DNA of 64,000 bases from JALOLV01 sp046295175 (GTDB lineage Bacteria > Bacteroidota > Bacteroidia > Cytophagales > Spirosomataceae), in assembly GCA_046295175.1 (NCBI GenBank), contig JBKBNY010000002.1:434001-498000 (forward strand), in the 5' to 3' direction. This document shows positions 42,966 to 51,779 of this stretch, in pieces (position 1 is the first letter of the stretch; each line of letters starts with the position of its first letter). The notes beneath the pieces were generated by a model. That model had not been told where the DNA came from. It was given only the letters and a program-made list of their open reading frames with translations, and made no database searches. A program made the translations under genes and the position numbers.

Positions 42966-44183
42966 TCACACCAATCTCCCCTCAAAAGCCCTCTTTAAAA
43001 TACTTTGCCGTAGGGTTTCTGATTGGGTAAGGCTTTGGCTGATGGTTTCTTCTAATTTATCACAAACTGTTAGTTTGCTTTCTAAAATTTCTACTATTTG
43101 CTGTTGTTCTGAAAGTGGTGGTAGAGGTATTTCAATTCTTTTTAATTCTCTTCCTGTCAAATGTTTTATTGTAGTTCCTGTAAAATACTTTTCTAATAAT
43201 CCACTCATGGCAGAAAAAAACATAAAATAATACAAATACTTTTCGGAGAGATTTTTACCAACCCTCACTCGGTGCAAGGCTTTTTGAATCTTCATGTTAG
43301 GAACAGCTTCATTCCAAATAGCACAACGCCCAGGCTCTCCACCTTCACAAATAATTAAATCCCCCTTTTTTAGACTATATCTTTCTTCTTCATTTTCTTC
43401 AAACCTCATTTCTTCCAACTCATTTAAATCAAAATATCCCCATCTTACACTTATATTTCTTAAATAAGGCTTGTATGTACCTTTATTCTTGCTTTTATCG
43501 AGCATTTTACCCAAACACATCTCTGAAATATCTCCAAGCAAAGCAAGTGTCCACTTTTTGGGCAATTCTCCTTCTTTTACATTTTTATTAGTTAATTTCC
43601 CTTCAAAAGCCCATTTGAGAAGGCTTTGGCGATATACTTTGAGTTGTTGTTGTGCTTTTAAGAGTTGCTGTTTGCCATTCTCCAAATCACTTAATAACTC
43701 CTCTATTTTTGCTACAATGGCTTGTTGCTCTTGGAGTGGAGGGTAAACTATATTAATCGTTTCAAATTTTCCTTTATTAACAATTGCGACTGTTGTAGCT
43801 GCGGATAGCCCTTCTAATTGGTTTTTAAAGTTTGGTGATTGGGCTTGATAAAATAAGAACCTTCCATTCAAACCTTTGGGAGGAATAATAGCATTAATCT
43901 GCTGGTTGAATGCGACAGGAACCGTATTGAGAGCTGTTCGTCCCAAATTGCCTATACAAGTTACTAAAACGGAATTTATAGGTAAAACTCTTGCAACCTC
44001 TGCACCTTTGCTTGATAACTTTTCAGGAGCATTATTAATTGGTGTGTCAAATAATTGAGGTGGTTTTACAAATGGAATATAATTACCATAATTCCCTAAA
44101 TCATTTTTTGATGGTGTTGTACCTGTAACACATTTACAAACCTCCCCTAATTTTTTTATTTCCCAGTGTTTAGGTATATTCAT
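42966..44183 (-). CDS. hsdS: Type I restriction specificity subunit HsdS
   Basis: This 405-aa protein has two target-recognition domains separated by helical spacers. The first half ends with LPPLQEQQ-like PPLQEQQAIVAKIEELLSDLENG, the second with PLPPLSEQQQIVEILESKL, the usual conserved regions. HsdS dictates the bipartite DNA sequence that is methylated and cut. The start at 44183 is an ATG. It is separated from HsdM by two genes and from HsdR by the DUF3800 gene. Confidence 0.95.
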   Translation of the reverse strand: MNIPKHWEIKKLGEVCKCVTGTTPSKNDLGNYGNYIPFVKPPQLFDTPINNAPEKLSSKGAEVARVLPINSVLVTCIGNLGRTALNTVPVAFNQQINAIIPPKGLNGRFLFYQAQSPNFKNQLEGLSAATTVAIVNKGKFETINIVYPPLQEQQAIVAKIEELLSDLENGKQQLLKAQQQLKVYRQSLLKWAFEGKLTNKNVKEGELPKKWTLALLGDISEMCLGKMLDKSKNKGTYKPYLRNISVRWGYFDLNELEEMRFEENEEERYSLKKGDLIICEGGEPGRCAIWNEAVPNMKIQKALHRVRVGKNLSEKYLYYFMFFSAMSGLLEKYFTGTTIKHLTGRELKRIEIPLPPLSEQQQIVEILESKLTVCDKLEETISQSLTQSETLRQSILKRAFEGRLV

Positions 44184-44282
44184 AATCTAATAGTCTTTTT
44201 GGGCTGTTTTAAGCCCCCTGTGGATAAATACCCCCTTCTAAATTTGGAAGTTTGGCACTTTATTTGGTAATTTTGCATTCAG

Positions 44283-44357
44283 AAAAAGAACTCTGTAGCT
44301 ATCCGAAGCCCCACGTTCCACGTAGGAGATTTATGTAGGTAGAACGGAGTTCTTTTT
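44283..44357 (-). terminator. Branched hairpin/terminator overlapping the DUF3800 gene end
   Basis: On the minus strand an outer stem (AAAAGAACTC...GAGTTCTTTT, about 12 bp with one internal mismatch) encloses a second perfect 6-bp stem (CCTACG/CGTGGG with one G-U, loop TGGAA) and a small GCT...AGC stem, then a T-tract. The 5' arm contains the last codons of the DUF3800 gene. It may be a plain terminator, but the branched inside is more than a terminator needs, so it could be a processed RNA. Confidence 0.55.
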
Positions 44358-45188
44358 TTTTGGCTTTATCTGAGTAGCATCTATCTCATATTCTCTTGGT
44401 TTGAAATTCCAATGTCTGTAAGCATCATCCCATAGGCTCTGCCACTCATTCTTCATTCCTGTCGAAACCCCTATATTAAAGCCTTTATGTAGTTTACGAA
44501 TCCTCTGGAGGATGTGTTTATAAAGTTTTTCTTTGGCTACTGTTCTTTTACCTCTTCTTTTTTTACCAACTGGTTTTTCTTTATGGAGGTCGTTCAATCT
44601 GAATGCCATTGCTCCTAAAACAACATCCATCATCTGTAAAGGAGAATGGTCATGTGAATGTACCTCAGTAATGGCATCTTTTCTGAATCTGATACGAGCT
44701 AACTGAAACTGGCGGTTATTTTCAAGGTTTTTAATAAACTCTTTGAATCTATTATTTTTTTCAATCTTATCGGGTAGAGCATCAAAATAGGCTCTTAGGT
44801 GTATTATTTTAGAAGTTTGATTACTAAATGTCAGCCCAAAAGCATGTTTGAAAAACTGGTAATATAGCAGAAAGAATTCATCTTGTATCTGTTCTTCTGA
44901 TAGATTAAGAGGTTTATTAGAGTTTTGGGTAAACATTACACGCATCTTAATCTTACCTTCCTCCATTAAATCGAAGAAGGTATCAATCACAGCTTTATAT
45001 TTATCTAAGTAATGTTCAGTAACCTTTTGCCATTTCATTTCGTTTAATAAACCTTCTCTTTCTCTGGCTTCTTTGAGTTTTTTCTGAACATATTTTAAAT
45101 CCTTTGATTTAATTAAGATTCCACCATAGAAATTAGAGAAATAACGACCTTTCTTTACCGATTCATCACACCATATAAAATATTCCAT
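44331..45188 (-). CDS. DUF3800 family protein
   Basis: From the ATG at 45188 this 285-aa protein fits DUF3800: an N-terminal FIWCDESV strand (D and E likely catalytic, RNase H-like fold), a middle RVMFTQNSN and a SPLQMMDVVLGAM helix near residue 185. DUF3800 proteins are often found in defence islands and may be nucleases, but no activity is established as far as I know. It lies between hsdR and hsdS in the same operon. Its last codons form one arm of the hairpin at 44283-44357. Confidence 0.85.
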   Translation of the reverse strand: MEYFIWCDESVKKGRYFSNFYGGILIKSKDLKYVQKKLKEAREREGLLNEMKWQKVTEHYLDKYKAVIDTFFDLMEEGKIKMRVMFTQNSNKPLNLSEEQIQDEFFLLYYQFFKHAFGLTFSNQTSKIIHLRAYFDALPDKIEKNNRFKEFIKNLENNRQFQLARIRFRKDAITEVHSHDHSPLQMMDVVLGAMAFRLNDLHKEKPVGKKRRGKRTVAKEKLYKHILQRIRKLHKGFNIGVSTGMKNEWQSLWDDAYRHWNFKPREYEIDATQIKPKKKNSVLPT

Positions 45189-45260
45189 CAATCCTTACAT
45201 CAATTATTATTTCTCCAAAATTACAAAACTCTACTTATTTTGACTATGCTTCTTTGTGTT

Positions 45261-48056
45261 TTATGCTGCCAAAGTTTCGTTTAATTCATCAATAATTTGT
45301 AGATAATCATTCTTAAAAAGTTGGTAGAACTTACCCAATCCACCATTTCTGTTGAAGGGGTCGAGGTCAAAATCGTCAGCTTCAATATGAAAACTGTTGG
45401 CTACATAATCTTTTATCATGCGTAGCCAGTTCATTTGCTCTTCATTAAACTTGGTTGCTCCTGCTTGCTTTCTAAATACCCACTCCTGAAAGTTTCTATC
45501 TACTGTTTTATCATAAGGTGTTAGAACGGTGTCTATTCCACTTATTTTTCTGATAAGAGCCACAATTGCTGTTAGTTCATTCTTGGGCGAACCATTGGTA
45601 TTTTCTAATCCTGAGTATGCCCTCCAGATGCTCATTGGAGCAAGGGCAGGTTTTTCTGTTTGTAGTTTTTCTACTACCTCTTTTATCATTCGGTAGGTAA
45701 GTTCTCTACGTCTGTATGGTTGGTTGTAGAATATCTGTAAAGCTGTGAGTTCATCTTTGTTGGAGGCTATCCAAGCCTCAAAATCTTGAATCACGGCATT
45801 AGCTTTTTCTTCGTTGTCTTTGTGCCAACCCACTTCCAAGACTTCATCAATATTCAGAGAATCTATCTTTTGTTCGAGTGATTTTCTTACATCTTCAATG
45901 AATTTATTGAGTTCGCCTGTAAATACCCTTGCTGCTTTGTTTTGGTGTTCTTCAATTCTTTCTCTAATAGTCTGCTCAATTTCATTAGGTGCAGCACCTT
46001 GTTTTTCTGACTTTACTTGGTTTTCTATATCTTCGAGTATATCAGGGTTGTGGGCATCGAGCAACAAATGGATAACCTCAGAAATGCTTTTACCATTGGC
46101 TTTATCTTTGAATTGCTGTTTCTGTTTTTCAGTGATTTGCTTGTTCAGTCTTGCCAATCGGCTTGCCAATGAAGAAAACAAATCTTCTTCTCTTGCCCCC
46201 ATCGTTATTGCTCCTAACAAATCTTTGAGTGGAGTAGATGGCTTTTTCTCTAAGGGTTGGCTATCGGTTTTTAGGCTCTTGCTTACACCAATGGCATCAA
46301 CAATTACAAAATGGTCTTTGGTAAATTTTGCACTTGGAGAAACCTTTATTAAGCTATCAAAATCAATAGTTCTTGTGCCTCTACCCTTCATTTGCTCAAA
46401 GTAATTTCTACTTTTTACATCTCTCATAAACAGCAAGCACTCCAAAGGTTTTACATCAGTACCAGTGGCAATCATATCAACTGTTACTGCTATACGTGGA
46501 TAATAATTGCCCCTAAAGTCTGCTAATTCTTGTTTGGCATCATCTACACTATAGGTGATTTTCCTACAAAACTTGTTTTCTTCATTAAATTCCTCTCGCA
46601 CAATTCTAATAATATCATCTGCATGACTATCATTTTTGGCAAAAATCAATGTTTTGGGTACTTCAAATTCACCCCTCCCAGCCTCCCCCAAATGGGGAGG
46701 AGCAAATCGGTCTGGAAACATAGTGGGCAAATGCTCCTTGAAGGTTTTGATGATGGTACGAATCTGACTTGGATTGACAATATCTTTGTCTAAAGCTAAT
46801 GCCGAATAATGTTCATCTTCATCTTGCAGTTCTATTCTTTTTCTTCTGGTAAGTCGTTCTCTATGCTCGATGTATTCACCTTGCCAAATAGTACCTCCTT
46901 GTTGTGTAATTTTAGTATTGATGATGAAAGTTTGAAAACCCACATTCACACCATCAGCCACAGCTTTCTCATGGTTGTATTCACTCACCATATTTTGATT
47001 AAAATACCCAATAGTACGATTATCAGGGGTAGCAGTTAAACCAACTTCAAAGGCATCAAAATATTCTAAAACTTGTTTCCAAAGATTATAAATACTTCTA
47101 TGACATTCATCAATGACCACAAAATCAAAGAACTCAATAGGTAACTTTTGATTGTATTCAATGGGTGGAATTGTCTTAGGTTGATATTTCTTTTCGTTTG
47201 GATTTTCCTCCTCAGCAGTTTCTTCTAATTCTGCTCCTTTAAGAATTGAATATAATCGCTGAATAGTACTGATATAAACCTGACAATCGGTTGCTACACT
47301 GCTTGATTTAAGCCTCTGAACACCATATAATTCTGTAAACTTCCTGTTATCATCATTGGGTATATATGACATAAACTCTTGCTCGGCTTGCTCTCCTAAG
47401 TTCTTGGTATCAACCAAAAAAAGCACCTTGCCTGCTTTTGCATGTTTCAGCAACCTATATATAAAGGTAATAGCAGTAAAAGTCTTACCCGACCCAGTAG
47501 CCATCTGAATAAGAGCTTTGGGTTTATTTTGTTTGAAGGAGCTTTCTAAATTATTGATAGCAATAATTTGGCAATCTCTCAGACCTTGTGTTGGCAATGT
47601 GGGTAAATCTAACAGTCTTGTTCTTAGTGACTTATGTGTTCTTTTCCACTCTCTAAGTGTTTCTGGTTTGTGAAAAGCAAAAATTTCTCTTGCTCTTGGT
47701 TTGGGGTCTGTAAAATCTGTAAAGTGAGTTATCTTACCTGTGCTTATATATACATAGGGTAGTGGCTCATTTTTGAGATATTTAAGTTTTGCTTTGGCGT
47801 AGTCTTCACTTTGGCTCTCATGTACATTCATTCGATGCCCTTCTTCTTCTCTTTTTGCTTCAATGATTCCACAGGGTTTTCCATCTACAAACAATACATA
47901 ATCAGCGGGGCCAACATCTGTTTGATATTCTCTAATAGCAACACCAATTCCAGCAAATAGATTAGTTTGCTGATTATTCTGAATAATCCAACCACAATCA
48001 GTAAGGATTTTATCAATGTTATCTCTGGCTATTTGTTCTGGATTCTGATTTGCCAT
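45261..48056 (-). CDS. hsdR: Type I restriction endonuclease subunit HsdR
   Basis: This 931-aa motor/nuclease subunit has an N-terminal PD-(D/E)XK nuclease (D52 with IIEAK at 65-69) and a superfamily 2 translocase with Walker A MATGSGKT at 185-192 and DECHR. It also has a helicase C region ending MKGRGTRTI, and a C-terminal helical domain. It translocates DNA and cuts when two complexes collide. It is the first gene of the leftward operon hsdR, DUF3800, hsdS, 166 aa, DUF262/DUF1524, hsdM. The complementary + strand frames inside it are shadows. Confidence 0.95.
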   Translation of the reverse strand: MANQNPEQIARDNIDKILTDCGWIIQNNQQTNLFAGIGVAIREYQTDVGPADYVLFVDGKPCGIIEAKREEEGHRMNVHESQSEDYAKAKLKYLKNEPLPYVYISTGKITHFTDFTDPKPRAREIFAFHKPETLREWKRTHKSLRTRLLDLPTLPTQGLRDCQIIAINNLESSFKQNKPKALIQMATGSGKTFTAITFIYRLLKHAKAGKVLFLVDTKNLGEQAEQEFMSYIPNDDNRKFTELYGVQRLKSSSVATDCQVYISTIQRLYSILKGAELEETAEEENPNEKKYQPKTIPPIEYNQKLPIEFFDFVVIDECHRSIYNLWKQVLEYFDAFEVGLTATPDNRTIGYFNQNMVSEYNHEKAVADGVNVGFQTFIINTKITQQGGTIWQGEYIEHRERLTRRKRIELQDEDEHYSALALDKDIVNPSQIRTIIKTFKEHLPTMFPDRFAPPHLGEAGRGEFEVPKTLIFAKNDSHADDIIRIVREEFNEENKFCRKITYSVDDAKQELADFRGNYYPRIAVTVDMIATGTDVKPLECLLFMRDVKSRNYFEQMKGRGTRTIDFDSLIKVSPSAKFTKDHFVIVDAIGVSKSLKTDSQPLEKKPSTPLKDLLGAITMGAREEDLFSSLASRLARLNKQITEKQKQQFKDKANGKSISEVIHLLLDAHNPDILEDIENQVKSEKQGAAPNEIEQTIRERIEEHQNKAARVFTGELNKFIEDVRKSLEQKIDSLNIDEVLEVGWHKDNEEKANAVIQDFEAWIASNKDELTALQIFYNQPYRRRELTYRMIKEVVEKLQTEKPALAPMSIWRAYSGLENTNGSPKNELTAIVALIRKISGIDTVLTPYDKTVDRNFQEWVFRKQAGATKFNEEQMNWLRMIKDYVANSFHIEADDFDLDPFNRNGGLGKFYQLFKNDYLQIIDELNETLAA

Positions 48057-48276
48057 CTGAAAGAAGCATCAATATGTGAATTCAAAATGCCAATATAAAA
48101 AGAAAATCAGAATTGTAGAAAGTAAATTTATCTAAATGGGTGACTTACTTAATGATTCAAAGTTTTGGTTTGAGATATACGGGTTATAAAATGAAAATAC
48201 TTCACGAAATAAATATTAAATCCTCAACTCTCATATTATTATTATGATTCACACTCATACACTTAAAATGAATTAG

Positions 48277-48309
48277 TAAAAACGCCCATGCAGAAAATAC
48301 ACAGGCGTT
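48277..48309 (-). terminator. Terminator after the DUF3127 gene
   Basis: On the minus strand, AACGCC...GGCGTTTTTAC forms a stem with a T-tract 14 bp after the DUF3127 stop. It separates the replication genes from the hsd operon. The remaining spacer 48057-48276 shows no recognised feature. Confidence 0.55.
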
Positions 48310-48322
48310 GATTTGTTATGAG

Positions 48323-48652
48323 TTAAAAAGGTAAAATTTCATCAGCTTCACTATTATTACTAAGAGGTTCTGCCTTCTTGATGAGATTCAGCTTTCGGAG
48401 TGTGAGGTTATTAAAATACCTTCCACCAGATTTCCGTGCTTTTGCAATTGCCTCAACCTCTACTTCATTGTTTAGTCGAATGAGGTCTGTATCAATTTTG
48501 TCATTCCACACTTCAATCACAACATATTTGGGGAAATTCCCACGTTCATATTCAAGTAAAAACTCCATTTTTTTACTCTTTTCACCATTATACTCTACCA
48601 GAGTTTCGGTGAATGTTTCTACGATAAGTCCTTTAAATTTTATACTTTCCAT
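48323..48652 (-). CDS. DUF3127 family OB-fold-like protein
   Basis: This 109-aa protein, ending in SNNSEADEILPF, fits DUF3127, a Bacteroidota family found on phages and elements and thought to be an SSB-like OB-fold protein. The acidic tail ending DEILPF resembles SSB C-terminal tips. Its start overlaps the end of the upstream ATPase gene by 13 bp. Probable role: single-strand binding during element replication. Confidence 0.8.
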   Translation of the reverse strand: MESIKFKGLIVETFTETLVEYNGEKSKKMEFLLEYERGNFPKYVVIEVWNDKIDTDLIRLNNEVEVEAIAKARKSGGRYFNNLTLRKLNLIKKAEPLSNNSEADEILPF

Positions 48653-49719
48653 AATTTTTGTTTTAATAAATAAATTGTTTTTACACCACTATTTACATTT
48701 TTATCAAGATGGTAGTCAACGCCGTCGGCGATTTCAATAGTAGTCTTTTTTTTGATAATGTCATCCAGTCTGTCTCTAATTGTATTGTCTGAGCATTCAT
48801 GGATATTCTTAATTTGAGAGAAAACTTCCTTTTGGGTGTACTCCTTTCCCGAAATCATAAATTCTCCTAAAGTTTTTACTATTTGCTCTGTACTTGCCTT
48901 GAGCCTTCTGTCAGCTACTACTTTTTTAATTTCATGCTCTTTAGCAATCCTCAAAGAATTTTGAATATCATCAAATTTTAGGTGTAAGGCTGATGGCTTT
49001 GCTATGCGTCTGGTCTTGATAAAGTCAAGCTTGATGAGGTCTGTTGTATCTTGACTTCGATTTTTTTCAAAACCAATGCTCATAACTGTTGATGCTTTAT
49101 TTACCGCCTCAGTGCCTAAATTACCCCTTGCTTTATCAGAAAAAGGGTTCTCATGAATTACTAATAGTAATGTTACATCATTATCTTCAATGAGATTACC
49201 CAAATAATCAGTCAAGTCCATTGTTTGTTCAACATTGTTGAAGTCTCCTATGAAATCACTCAGTACATCCAATACTATAAACAAGTGATTTGAGGTATCT
49301 TTTCTCAATGCTTTGATGTAATCTCTAATCGCATCCATTCTCTCTTTGCGACGAGCCTGTTTGACACTACTAAACCTGATGAGTGGGTTAGTAATATCCA
49401 ATTTAGATTGTGTTAATATACGCTCGATTGCCTCAGGAAACTCATGTGTTGTGTTTCGCTCAGTATCTATGTAACAAACGGTGATTTCTTCAATACAAGC
49501 CTTTTTAAAACCTGCAAATTCATAAGTCTCATTGAGTAAAATACTACAAATATTTTCGGCAAAACGAGATTTATGAGACCCCTGTTTACCCTGCAAGATA
49601 TTAATAGTACACCTATTAATGAGGGGTAAACCATTCAATTCAATTAAAGTAGGAGGAATCACGATTCCATTACTTATTTGGTCTTTGATATGCTGTTCGA
49701 TTTCAAGTAAATCGTACAT
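48640..49719 (-). CDS. RepA/KaiC-like ATPase (AAA_25), replicative helicase candidate
   Basis: This 359-aa protein has a Walker A GKQGSHKSR at about residues 41-49 and a Walker B-like LFIVLDVLSDFIGDF near 143-157. A VTLLLVIHENP sensor-type strand follows, with a C-terminal winged-helix-like region (about 270-345). It matches the AAA_25/RepA-type hexameric ATPases of plasmids and elements. It likely loads or acts as the helicase for element replication, with the DUF3127 protein as SSB. It is the first gene of that pair; the upstream spacer holds the 13-bp inverted repeat. Confidence 0.8.
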   Translation of the reverse strand: MYDLLEIEQHIKDQISNGIVIPPTLIELNGLPLINRCTINILQGKQGSHKSRFAENICSILLNETYEFAGFKKACIEEITVCYIDTERNTTHEFPEAIERILTQSKLDITNPLIRFSSVKQARRKERMDAIRDYIKALRKDTSNHLFIVLDVLSDFIGDFNNVEQTMDLTDYLGNLIEDNDVTLLLVIHENPFSDKARGNLGTEAVNKASTVMSIGFEKNRSQDTTDLIKLDFIKTRRIAKPSALHLKFDDIQNSLRIAKEHEIKKVVADRRLKASTEQIVKTLGEFMISGKEYTQKEVFSQIKNIHECSDNTIRDRLDDIIKKKTTIEIADGVDYHLDKNVNSGVKTIYLLKQKLWKV

Positions 49720-49736
49720 ATATTTTGTAATTTAAC

Positions 49737-49987
49737 TTGACCAATCCACCATGCTAATATATAATCTTTCGTATTTAAAAATTTGTATAAACCATTGCTT
49801 AACCCCTTGTGTAAAATTATTTACATCCAATGTTGATATAACCTAATTCAATTTCATATACACTTTTAGGTTTTGCGTTATAAAAGCTAATTCCTTATCC
49901 CCACGCGTGTAAATACAGGACTTGGAGGCTATTGACTTAAATACAATTACTTGTTATATAATGTCATATTGATAGTGGATTGGTCAA
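49737..49987. other. Spacer bounded by a 13-bp inverted repeat
   Basis: TTGACCAATCCAC at 49737-49749 and its exact complement at 49975-49987 bracket a 225-bp AT-rich spacer between the RepA-like ATPase and the KilA-C-like gene. No gene is visible in it. It could be an origin of replication, or a pair of operator sites for the HTH protein, whose gene lies next to it. Confidence 0.5.
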
Positions 49988-49995
49988 ATTTGTTG

Positions 49996-50265
49996 TTATT
50001 TACTGTAATAATTGATGGTCAATAATTTAATTACCCTCTCCAACCACTTTATTCCTTTCTCGGTAATTAATACTTGGTCTCTTCTGATATACCTATGACC
50101 AACATAAATATCGTTTGTGTGTTGTTCAAAGTAGCCTGCCAGTACAAATTCTATCGCCGCCGTTGTACCGCTGATGAAATTATATCGTCTCAAAAAGCCG
50201 AATAATTGTTTTTGTTGCATACTAAGCCGCTCTGCTGCCTGTTTTACTGTGTATTTTTTCATCAT
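49996..50265 (-). CDS. KilA-C/antirepressor-like small protein (89 aa)
   Basis: This 89-aa protein starts MMKKYTVKQAAERLSMQQKQLFGFLRRYNFI and ends with a TEKGIKWLERVIKLL helix, the pattern of the phage antirepressor KilAC domain. Such domains act in phage gene-switch control. It overlaps the upstream HTH gene by 44 bp in another frame, so expression is coupled. Start ATG 50265 or 50262. Confidence 0.65.
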   Translation of the reverse strand: MMKKYTVKQAAERLSMQQKQLFGFLRRYNFISGTTAAIEFVLAGYFEQHTNDIYVGHRYIRRDQVLITEKGIKWLERVIKLLTINYYSK

Positions 50266-50584
50266 ATACTCTATTTATAATATTTTTTTTGGTTGACCTT
50301 CTTCCCGCAATCAGCCAGTTATCAATATCACTTTTAATAAAAAGTAACTTTTTTGATTTTTTAACGAATGGAATCTCTCGACGAGACGTCAAAGCATAAA
50401 TTGTCTGCTTGGCAAGTTTTGTGTAGGATGCTACTTGTTCTATGGTCAAGTATTCCCCATAAGAGGGTAGGTCAGGGTCTAATTTCTGTCGTAAATTAAA
50501 CTCATTGCGAACTGCAACATTCACCGCATCTTGTATGAGGCTCTGGAGTTCTTGGGGGGGCATTAAAACCACTTGTTGGTACAT
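50222..50584 (-). CDS. Excisionase-type HTH protein (MerR-like helix_turn_helix_17)
   Basis: From the ATG at 50584 (a TTG start at 50596 would add four residues) the protein is 120 aa. It has a DNA-binding segment YLTIEQVASYTKLAKQTIYALTSRREIPFVKKSKKLLFIKSDIDNWL, the hallmark of the excisionase/helix_turn_helix_17 family. Such proteins act as directionality factors or regulators. It lies close to the integrase, so it is the best candidate for an excision factor. The KilA-C-like gene overlaps its 3' end. Confidence 0.82.
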   Translation of the reverse strand: MYQQVVLMPPQELQSLIQDAVNVAVRNEFNLRQKLDPDLPSYGEYLTIEQVASYTKLAKQTIYALTSRREIPFVKKSKKLLFIKSDIDNWLIAGRRSTKKNIINRVYDEKIHSKTGSRAA

Positions 50585-50725
50585 AATTTTAAACAAATCC
50601 CTTTATGTTCAAGGATTATGCTTCAAAATTATATTACTTCTGATAAATGTTTATGAAGTATGTACTTGTTGTAGAAACGTTGTAGAAGGTTTGTATAGTT
50701 TGTATTTATAATGTAGATTTGGTGC

Positions 50726-51706
50726 TTATCTAAAATTGCCATGAACCTTTTTATATTCAAAATTTGAAAAATTATCAGTCAGTAATTTCACATATTTATC
50801 TTTTGTTTGAGTATTAGCTTCAATTTGAATAGACTTTACAGAATTTGAATAAAATTGATAAAAAATGTTAATTATTATCTTGTTTTCACCTCTACCTAAA
50901 TTCATTTCAATTTTATTAGTTTCTAAGTTTTTTCCTTCAATAAAGACTGTTTTTATAAAAGCATCAAATTTTTCACTTGATAGATATGGTTCCCCATTTT
51001 TACTGTTTGATAACAATGTTTCAAAATGCTCTTTTACCATCGCAATATGCATACCGTTAAATTTATTTACAGCACCATTAAAATCAATTTCTGTTATATC
51101 TTGATTTGGTTTTTGTTGAGGTATTTCTCCACCACTTTGTTTCAGTATCCAGTTTACTGAATCCTGTAAAAATTTTTGGAGTAAATTCTTGGAAGTTCCA
51201 TCCTGTGCAGTAACTATATAATCTTGACTATCTGATAATTCTAAAAAGTGGTTTAGTTTTATTAAAATACCTTTATTAATGTTATCGCTATTCACATCTG
51301 TAACATATTTCATTAATGCGTTTGCAAAGCTATTTTTTAACAGTCCTAATTTAGATTTATAAAGCTCAACCAACTCATCATAAAAATATTTTACTGATAC
51401 GTCTATTAATGTATTTTGAAAATCGTATGTTTCAACACGTATAGAAAAATTGGTAGGGTTTATATAAGAAATATCCCTTAAATTTAGGATTTCTTTATTT
51501 ATTATTACATCCTCTGAGGTAAACTGAGAAAGTATAGCTGGTGCGTTAGGGTCTAAATAAAAGTCTTCTTCACCAATAATTTCTCCGTCATTATTATATG
51601 ATACCTTTGTCAAGTTGTCTCCAGTGTACATCTTTAACATTTCATTATATCCCCCATTTTCGATGTGTTTTTGTAAGAAATCAAAAAATGAATTCATCTC
51701 TTCCAT
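50726..51706 (-). CDS. Unknown soluble protein (326 aa)
   Basis: From the ATG at 51706 (a TTG at 51715 is possible) the protein is 326 aa, acidic, without signal peptide or membrane helix. I recognise no domain. The C-terminal 100 residues contain NIFYQFYSNSVKSIQIEANTQTKDKYV. It sits directly downstream of the integrase gene (73 bp) and upstream of the HTH pair, on the same strand, in a position often used for element cargo such as defence genes. Its low-CpG, AT-rich composition fits the element. Confidence 0.72.
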   Translation of the reverse strand: MEEMNSFFDFLQKHIENGGYNEMLKMYTGDNLTKVSYNNDGEIIGEEDFYLDPNAPAILSQFTSEDVIINKEILNLRDISYINPTNFSIRVETYDFQNTLIDVSVKYFYDELVELYKSKLGLLKNSFANALMKYVTDVNSDNINKGILIKLNHFLELSDSQDYIVTAQDGTSKNLLQKFLQDSVNWILKQSGGEIPQQKPNQDITEIDFNGAVNKFNGMHIAMVKEHFETLLSNSKNGEPYLSSEKFDAFIKTVFIEGKNLETNKIEMNLGRGENKIIINIFYQFYSNSVKSIQIEANTQTKDKYVKLLTDNFSNFEYKKVHGNFR

Positions 51707-51779
51707 CTCAATCAAATTTAGTTAAAAGGTTAGCATATTGCTTTTTAGTTTCCTCCTCAGAGCTATCAAGGTTAAATAC

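Noticed and set aside
45814..46404. 196-codon + strand frame inside hsdR
   Set aside because: It is a shadow of the hsdR coding frame; its Ser/Leu/Cys-rich product has no recognisable domain.
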